Part shown: positions 29,991-31,948 of the stretch, piece by piece
Position numbering within the stretch: the first letter of the stretch is position 1
How the letters are laid out: every line of letters starts with the position of its first letter
IMG/VR virus record: IMGVR_UViG_3300036652_000180
Coordinates: 1 to 31,948 of that record
From: a virus
Direction: 5' to 3' (one strand)
Length of the DNA stretch: 31,948 bases
Position numbers and translations under genes: made by a program
The notes under the pieces: model-generated
The model's database searches: none
Seen by the model: only the letters and a program-made list of their open reading frames with translations
Told to the model about the DNA's origin: nothing

Positions 29991-30247
29991 GATGACAGCA
30001 GTGCTGTCATACATCGCGGTTGCTGTCATACGGTTGACCTGCGGTGGAAACGCGGATGACAGCGATGACAGCAACTTCTTTCCTTTGCGTATGAGGAAGG
30101 TAAGTAGAGAGGGGAGGGGTGTGTGCGCCCGCACACCCGCACATACGTATAAAGGTGCAAGAGTGCTGTCATACACGTCATCTCTGTCATACATGCAGGT
30201 CAGAGGCATATTCTTGCTGTCACCGCTCTGTCATCGCTCTGTCATAC
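29991..30247. repeat. iteron-like array of CTGTCAT in both orientations
   Basis: Exact ATGACAG copies lie at 29992, 30056 and 30065. Exact CTGTCAT copies start at 30004, 30023, 30166, 30184, 30228 and 30239. A one-mismatch copy (CTGTCAC) starts at 30217. Many are extended to GCTGTCATAC or GATGACAGC. The first two form a perfect 19-base palindrome at 29992-30010. The last three are 11 bases apart, one helical turn. This looks like binding sites for one protein, as at an origin or operator. Confidence 0.85.
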
Positions 30248-30347
30248 GTGATGTGGGTCACAGAGAGGCGAGCTGGAAGGACCGTGGAGGGCATGAAATT
30301 GCTCCCTCACCCTGGCCGAGCAGCTTTCCAGCCTCTCGCGCGGGTCT

Positions 30348-30369
30348 GGCGCTCTCGTTTGAGAGCGCC
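30348..30369 (+). other. perfect hairpin 1 (GGCGCTCTC stem)
   Basis: A 9-base perfect inverted repeat, 30348-30356 against 30361-30369, has a GTTT loop. It is the first of three closely spaced stem-loops. Confidence 0.8.
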
Positions 30370-30378
30370 GCTCCGAAC

Positions 30379-30398
30379 CGAGAGCACTGCTCTCGTTT
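30379..30398 (+). terminator. hairpin 2 with short T-tract
   Basis: CGAGAGC at 30379-30385 pairs with GCTCTCG at 30389-30395 around a 3-base loop, followed by TTTAT. It is short but terminator-like. Hairpin 1 uses related arms (CTCTC/GAGAG), so the two could also pair alternatively. Confidence 0.45.
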
Positions 30399-30405
30399 AT
30401 ACAAG

Positions 30406-30431
30406 TCGAACTGACTCGCCAGTCAGTTCGA
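30406..30431 (+). other. perfect hairpin 3 (TCGAACTGACT stem)
   Basis: An 11-base perfect inverted repeat, 30406-30416 against 30421-30431, has a CGCC loop. It could be a protein-binding dyad or an RNA stem. Its sequence is unlike hairpins 1 and 2. Confidence 0.8.
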
Positions 30432-30505
30432 TCTTGAGGCTCGACGCAGCGCGACTGCGCGCCACGCAGCGCAGGCGGCAGTACGCAGACGCCGGTCCTC
30501 TGAGA

Positions 30506-30518
30506 GGCCGCTCTGTGG
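30506..30518 (+). repeat. GGCCGCTCTGTGG direct repeat (copy 2 at 30570-30582)
   Basis: The 13-base unit occurs twice, 64 bases apart. Copy 2 is also part of a GGCCGC/GCGGCC stem (30570-30587). It is followed by two overlapping, mutually exclusive stems (30595-30618 and 30610-30629). Confidence 0.75.
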
Positions 30519-30664
30519 AGCGCCGCTCAGCGACCGCTCTCGGGGGTGGTCCTATGACCCACGGCGTAGGGCCGCTCTGTGGCGGCCGTCCACTGAAGGC
30601 CGCCGTGAGAGGGCCTTCTGGGTGGCCCTTGACAGACCGGCGTCAGTGTGGGAGCGTGTTGCTC

Positions 30665-30844
30665 ATGGACGACACCGACACCGATTACGCGGACGATGGC
30701 TGGCTCGAACAAGCGTTCGAGGACAGCGTGAGTGGCTACCTGTACGAGGACGGCTTCACTGACGAGGACGAGCCTGCCGAGCCTGCTGCTGCTGACTACG
30801 ACAGCGCAGACTACGGCGAGGCGGGTCCTCCGTGGTGGCCCTGA
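30665..30844 (+). CDS. small highly acidic protein without basic residues (59 aa)
   Basis: ATG at 30665 has GGGAG 10 bases upstream and a TTGACA at 30629-30634. The longer frame that opens at 30119 crosses the hairpins and is rejected. The product has 13 Asp and 7 Glu, no Lys, Arg or His, and many Tyr and Trp, and ends in PPWWP. The N-terminal half (DDGWLEQAFEDSVSGYLYED) could form an amphipathic helix. Strong negative charge on a small protein is a feature of DNA mimics such as anti-restriction and anti-CRISPR proteins, but also of many harmless acidic proteins. No family is recognised. It stands alone between two non-coding regions. Confidence 0.65.
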   Translation: MDDTDTDYADDGWLEQAFEDSVSGYLYEDGFTDEDEPAEPAAADYDSADYGEAGPPWWP

Positions 30845-30873
30845 GCCAAGGGAGGGCCGAAAACCCACGGCCG

Positions 30874-30924
30874 TACGGTGCGATTGAGCGAGCGCGTTGC
30901 TCGCTCGAATCGCGCTCCACCGTA
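30874..30924 (+). other. 51-base near-perfect hairpin
   Basis: TACGGTG (30874-30880) pairs with CACCGTA (30918-30924). The inner CGATTGAGCGAGC (30881-30893) pairs with 30899-30912, with one bulged C. Five bases (30913-30917) bulge between the stems and the loop is GCGTT. It could be an attenuator, RNA element or cruciform. No T-tract follows, so it is not a standard terminator. Confidence 0.75.
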
Positions 30925-31131
30925 GCTGCCTGGCTGCTGGCTGGCAGGGGGGAGTGCCGCGCACGCGCACATGCGCGAGCGTCGCACCACCCCACCCCCT
31001 ACCCGCGAGAAAGCTGGGAAATCGACGGGCGGGGGGCGACTAGGCCGTACAGGGAAACACCCCCTCCCGTTTTCCAAACCCCCACGGTTTCGGCCACGAG
31101 CTACGGTTGAAAAAATCCTCCCCCGTTTCGC

Positions 31132-31160
31132 TTGACACCAACCCCCACCCGTGAGCTAAT
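31132..31160 (+). promoter_or_regulatory. sigma-70-type promoter
   Basis: TTGACA at 31132-31137 is a perfect -35. GCTAAT at 31155-31160, 17 bases later, matches the -10 in four of six bases. It lies 37 bases before the next ATG. The downstream TAATGGA and CACACCACC pattern recurs near the 18012 promoter. Confidence 0.65.
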
Positions 31161-31196
31161 GGACTCACACCACCCGCACCACCAAAGGAGCACACC

Positions 31197-31385
31197 ATGA
31201 CACGCAAGGATTACGAGCTGATCGCCAAGGCGGTCGCGTCAGCACACGACGCGGCCACGAGCCAAGCCGAGGACTTCGGCGTCAGCTTGGCGGCCGTCAC
31301 CATCTGCCGCGAGCTGAAGGCCGCGAACCCCCGCTTCGACCAGAGCCGGTTCCTGCTGGCCTGCACCCCGGACGTGACGGCATGA
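31197..31385 (+). CDS. small hypothetical protein (62 aa)
   Basis: ATG at 31197 has AAAGGAG at 31184-31190. The product is helical, starts with TRKDYELIAKAVASAHDAA, contains one Cys in VTICRELKAANPRFD, and ends with LLACTPDVTA. The YELIAKA and R-F-D...R-F-L pattern resembles short phage proteins of unknown function often found in early or right-arm regions of actinophages, from memory only. It heads a run of small overlapping genes. No function is assigned. Confidence 0.72.
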   Translation: MTRKDYELIAKAVASAHDAATSQAEDFGVSLAAVTICRELKAANPRFDQSRFLLACTPDVTA

Positions 31386-31570
31386 GCAGCCACCACGCAC
31401 CCCGAGGCGACCGCCGCTCCCAGCCCTTTGAGCGCGCATCTGCTCTCAAGCGCGAGGGGTGGGAGTTCGCCACCACGTACGCGACCTACCCGACCACCGA
31501 GGACCGTGAGCACATCGAGCGCACCTTCGGCGTCCCCACGGCCGCCGACTACATCGAGGCCATCCGGTGA
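31382..31570 (+). CDS. small hypothetical protein (62 aa)
   Basis: ATG at 31382 overlaps the previous stop as ATGA. The first 20 residues are basic and polar (HHAPRGDRRSQPFER). The remainder (WEFATTYATYPTTEDREHIERTFG) looks like a small helical fold ending in ADYIEAIR. No motif for catalysis or DNA binding is certain. The gene's stop overlaps the next start as GTGA, so the three small genes are probably translated together. Confidence 0.68.
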   Translation: MSSHHAPRGDRRSQPFERASALKREGWEFATTYATYPTTEDREHIERTFGVPTAADYIEAIR

Positions 31571-31812
31571 GCGCCCTCACGTTCGAGATGAGCGTCGCGA
31601 CAGCCGCCGCCATCCGGCCGTACATCCAGCCGTGGCGGGAGCCGCTCGACCTCTGCTGCCTCGTGGCGATCCACAACTGCGAGCCGTGCTACGCCTGCCA
31701 CTGGCCGCTGGCCGTCCGGGTGGTCACCCGCCTGCCCGCCGACTACTTCAGCGACGAGAGCATCGCCGACCGCGAAGAGGCGAAGAGCTGGGACTTCTAC
31801 CCGGACTGGTGA
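31567..31812 (+). CDS. small Cys-rich hypothetical protein (81 aa)
   Basis: GTG at 31567 overlaps the previous stop. The sequence has a Cys cluster (LDLCCLVAIHNCEPCYACHW) with CxxC-type spacing (C-E-P-C, C-Y-A-C) that could bind zinc. The C-terminal part is acidic (DESIADREEAKSWDFYPDW). It may be a small zinc-binding regulator or a partner of a larger protein. No family is recognised. It ends 120 bases before the partial gene at the edge. Confidence 0.66.
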   Translation: MSALTFEMSVATAAAIRPYIQPWREPLDLCCLVAIHNCEPCYACHWPLAVRVVTRLPADYFSDESIADREEAKSWDFYPDW

Positions 31813-31863
31813 CGCGCCGCTCCGCTCGCGCTAGACCCCGCTAAAAAATCTAGAACTGAACCC

Positions 31864-31869
31864 TTGACA
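31864..31869 (+). promoter_or_regulatory. TTGACA box, candidate -35 only
   Basis: A perfect TTGACA lies 64 bases before the edge gene, but no good -10 is found at 16-18 bases. The preceding A/T stretch (31844-31856) could help DNA opening. Confidence 0.3.
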
Positions 31870-31932
31870 CCGGCCCCGCAAGAGCGGAAGCTGGACCTAG
31901 CACCAAAACCACACACCAACCCAAGGAGAGAC

Positions 31933-31948
31933 ATGAACACCGCAAGCC
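31933..31948 (+). CDS. start of a truncated gene at the right edge
   Basis: ATG at 31933 follows AAGGAGAG (31923-31930) with good spacing and reads MNTAS before the window ends. Too little is visible to judge the product. Confidence 0.5.

Larger units (their letters stand above)
29984..30664. other. 681-base non-coding, repeat- and hairpin-rich region
   Basis: No convincing gene is found. Frames that remain open here (for example 29980-30414) lack ribosome sites, have odd composition and cross the repeats. The region holds, in order, the CTGTCAT array (29991-30247), an A/T-richer stretch with a GTGTGCG-CC-CGCACAC hairpin (30121-30136), and then a series of stem-loops from 30348 to about 30630. 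It is a candidate replication origin, multi-operator control region or source of non-coding RNA. Confidence 0.7.
30845..31196. other. 352-base non-coding region with large hairpin and promoter
   Basis: No gene is supported. The region contains the hairpin at 30874-30924, a CGCGCA-CA-TGCGCG dyad (30964-30977), C-rich and A-rich stretches, the promoter at 31132-31160 and the ribosome site of the next gene. The frame open at 30832-31110 has no ribosome site and unusual composition. Confidence 0.65.

Noticed and set aside
29980-30414. A 144-residue frame after the primase-helicase gene
   Set aside because: It crosses the CTGTCAT repeats and hairpins, has no ribosome site of its own and an odd composition. 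The repeats explain the lack of stops.
30119-30664. Upstream extension of the acidic gene frame
   Set aside because: The Arg-rich product from this stretch is unlike the acidic part, and hairpins lie within it. The start at 30665 has its own ribosome site.
30832-31110. A 92-residue frame overlapping the end of the acidic gene
   Set aside because: No ribosome site, unusual composition, and the sequence is dominated by the 51-base hairpin.

Overview
The window reads as part of the genome of a tailed, siphovirus-type bacteriophage, or a closely related prophage, of a high-GC actinobacterium. Every convincing gene is on the + strand. Coding density is very high, and neighbouring genes often share stop/start overlaps (GTGA, TTGA, ATGA). 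Codon third positions are strongly G/C, and GTG and TTG starts are common. The gene families (fused capsid protease/scaffold, DUF1320-like connector, tape measure, glycine-rich fibre, r1t-type holin, Sak4-like ATPase, primase/helicase) are those expected of such phages. No terminase, portal, integrase, repressor or endolysin was recognised, so the window is probably not a complete genome and the lifestyle cannot be decided from it.

Layout. Positions 1-114 hold the 3' end of a tail-type gene that is 100 bases identical to the distal-tail gene further in. Head genes follow at 159-5486: a small protein, two proteins sharing a short module, the protease/scaffold, a decoration-like protein and the major capsid protein, closed by a strong terminator. 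Next come a head-adjacent protein, a tRNA with a CAT anticodon, the head-tail connector and completion genes (5576-7809), the tail tube (7815-8663), tail chaperones probably joined by a -1 frameshift (8727-9457), the tape measure (9523-12372) and the tail tip and fibre genes (12369-16538). A membrane-protein cluster with a likely holin (16528-17913) ends at a hairpin.

A second transcription unit begins near 18012. It carries four small unknown genes and then a replication/recombination block: SNF2-type helicase, acidic-tailed protein, Cas4/RecB-like nuclease, Sak4-like ATPase, SSB-like protein, terminator, family A DNA polymerase, RuvC-like resolvase, zinc-ribbon protein and primase-helicase (to 29983). 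These could together form a phage replisome and single-strand annealing/recombination system.

From 29984 to 31196 coding density collapses. The region starts with nine exact copies of CTGTCAT in both orientations, including a perfect 19-base palindrome. It continues with a run of strong stem-loops, one small acidic gene with no basic residues, and a 51-base hairpin. This is the most unusual part of the window and a good candidate for a replication origin or a multi-operator control region. After it a promoter leads into three overlapping small genes and the start of another at the right edge.
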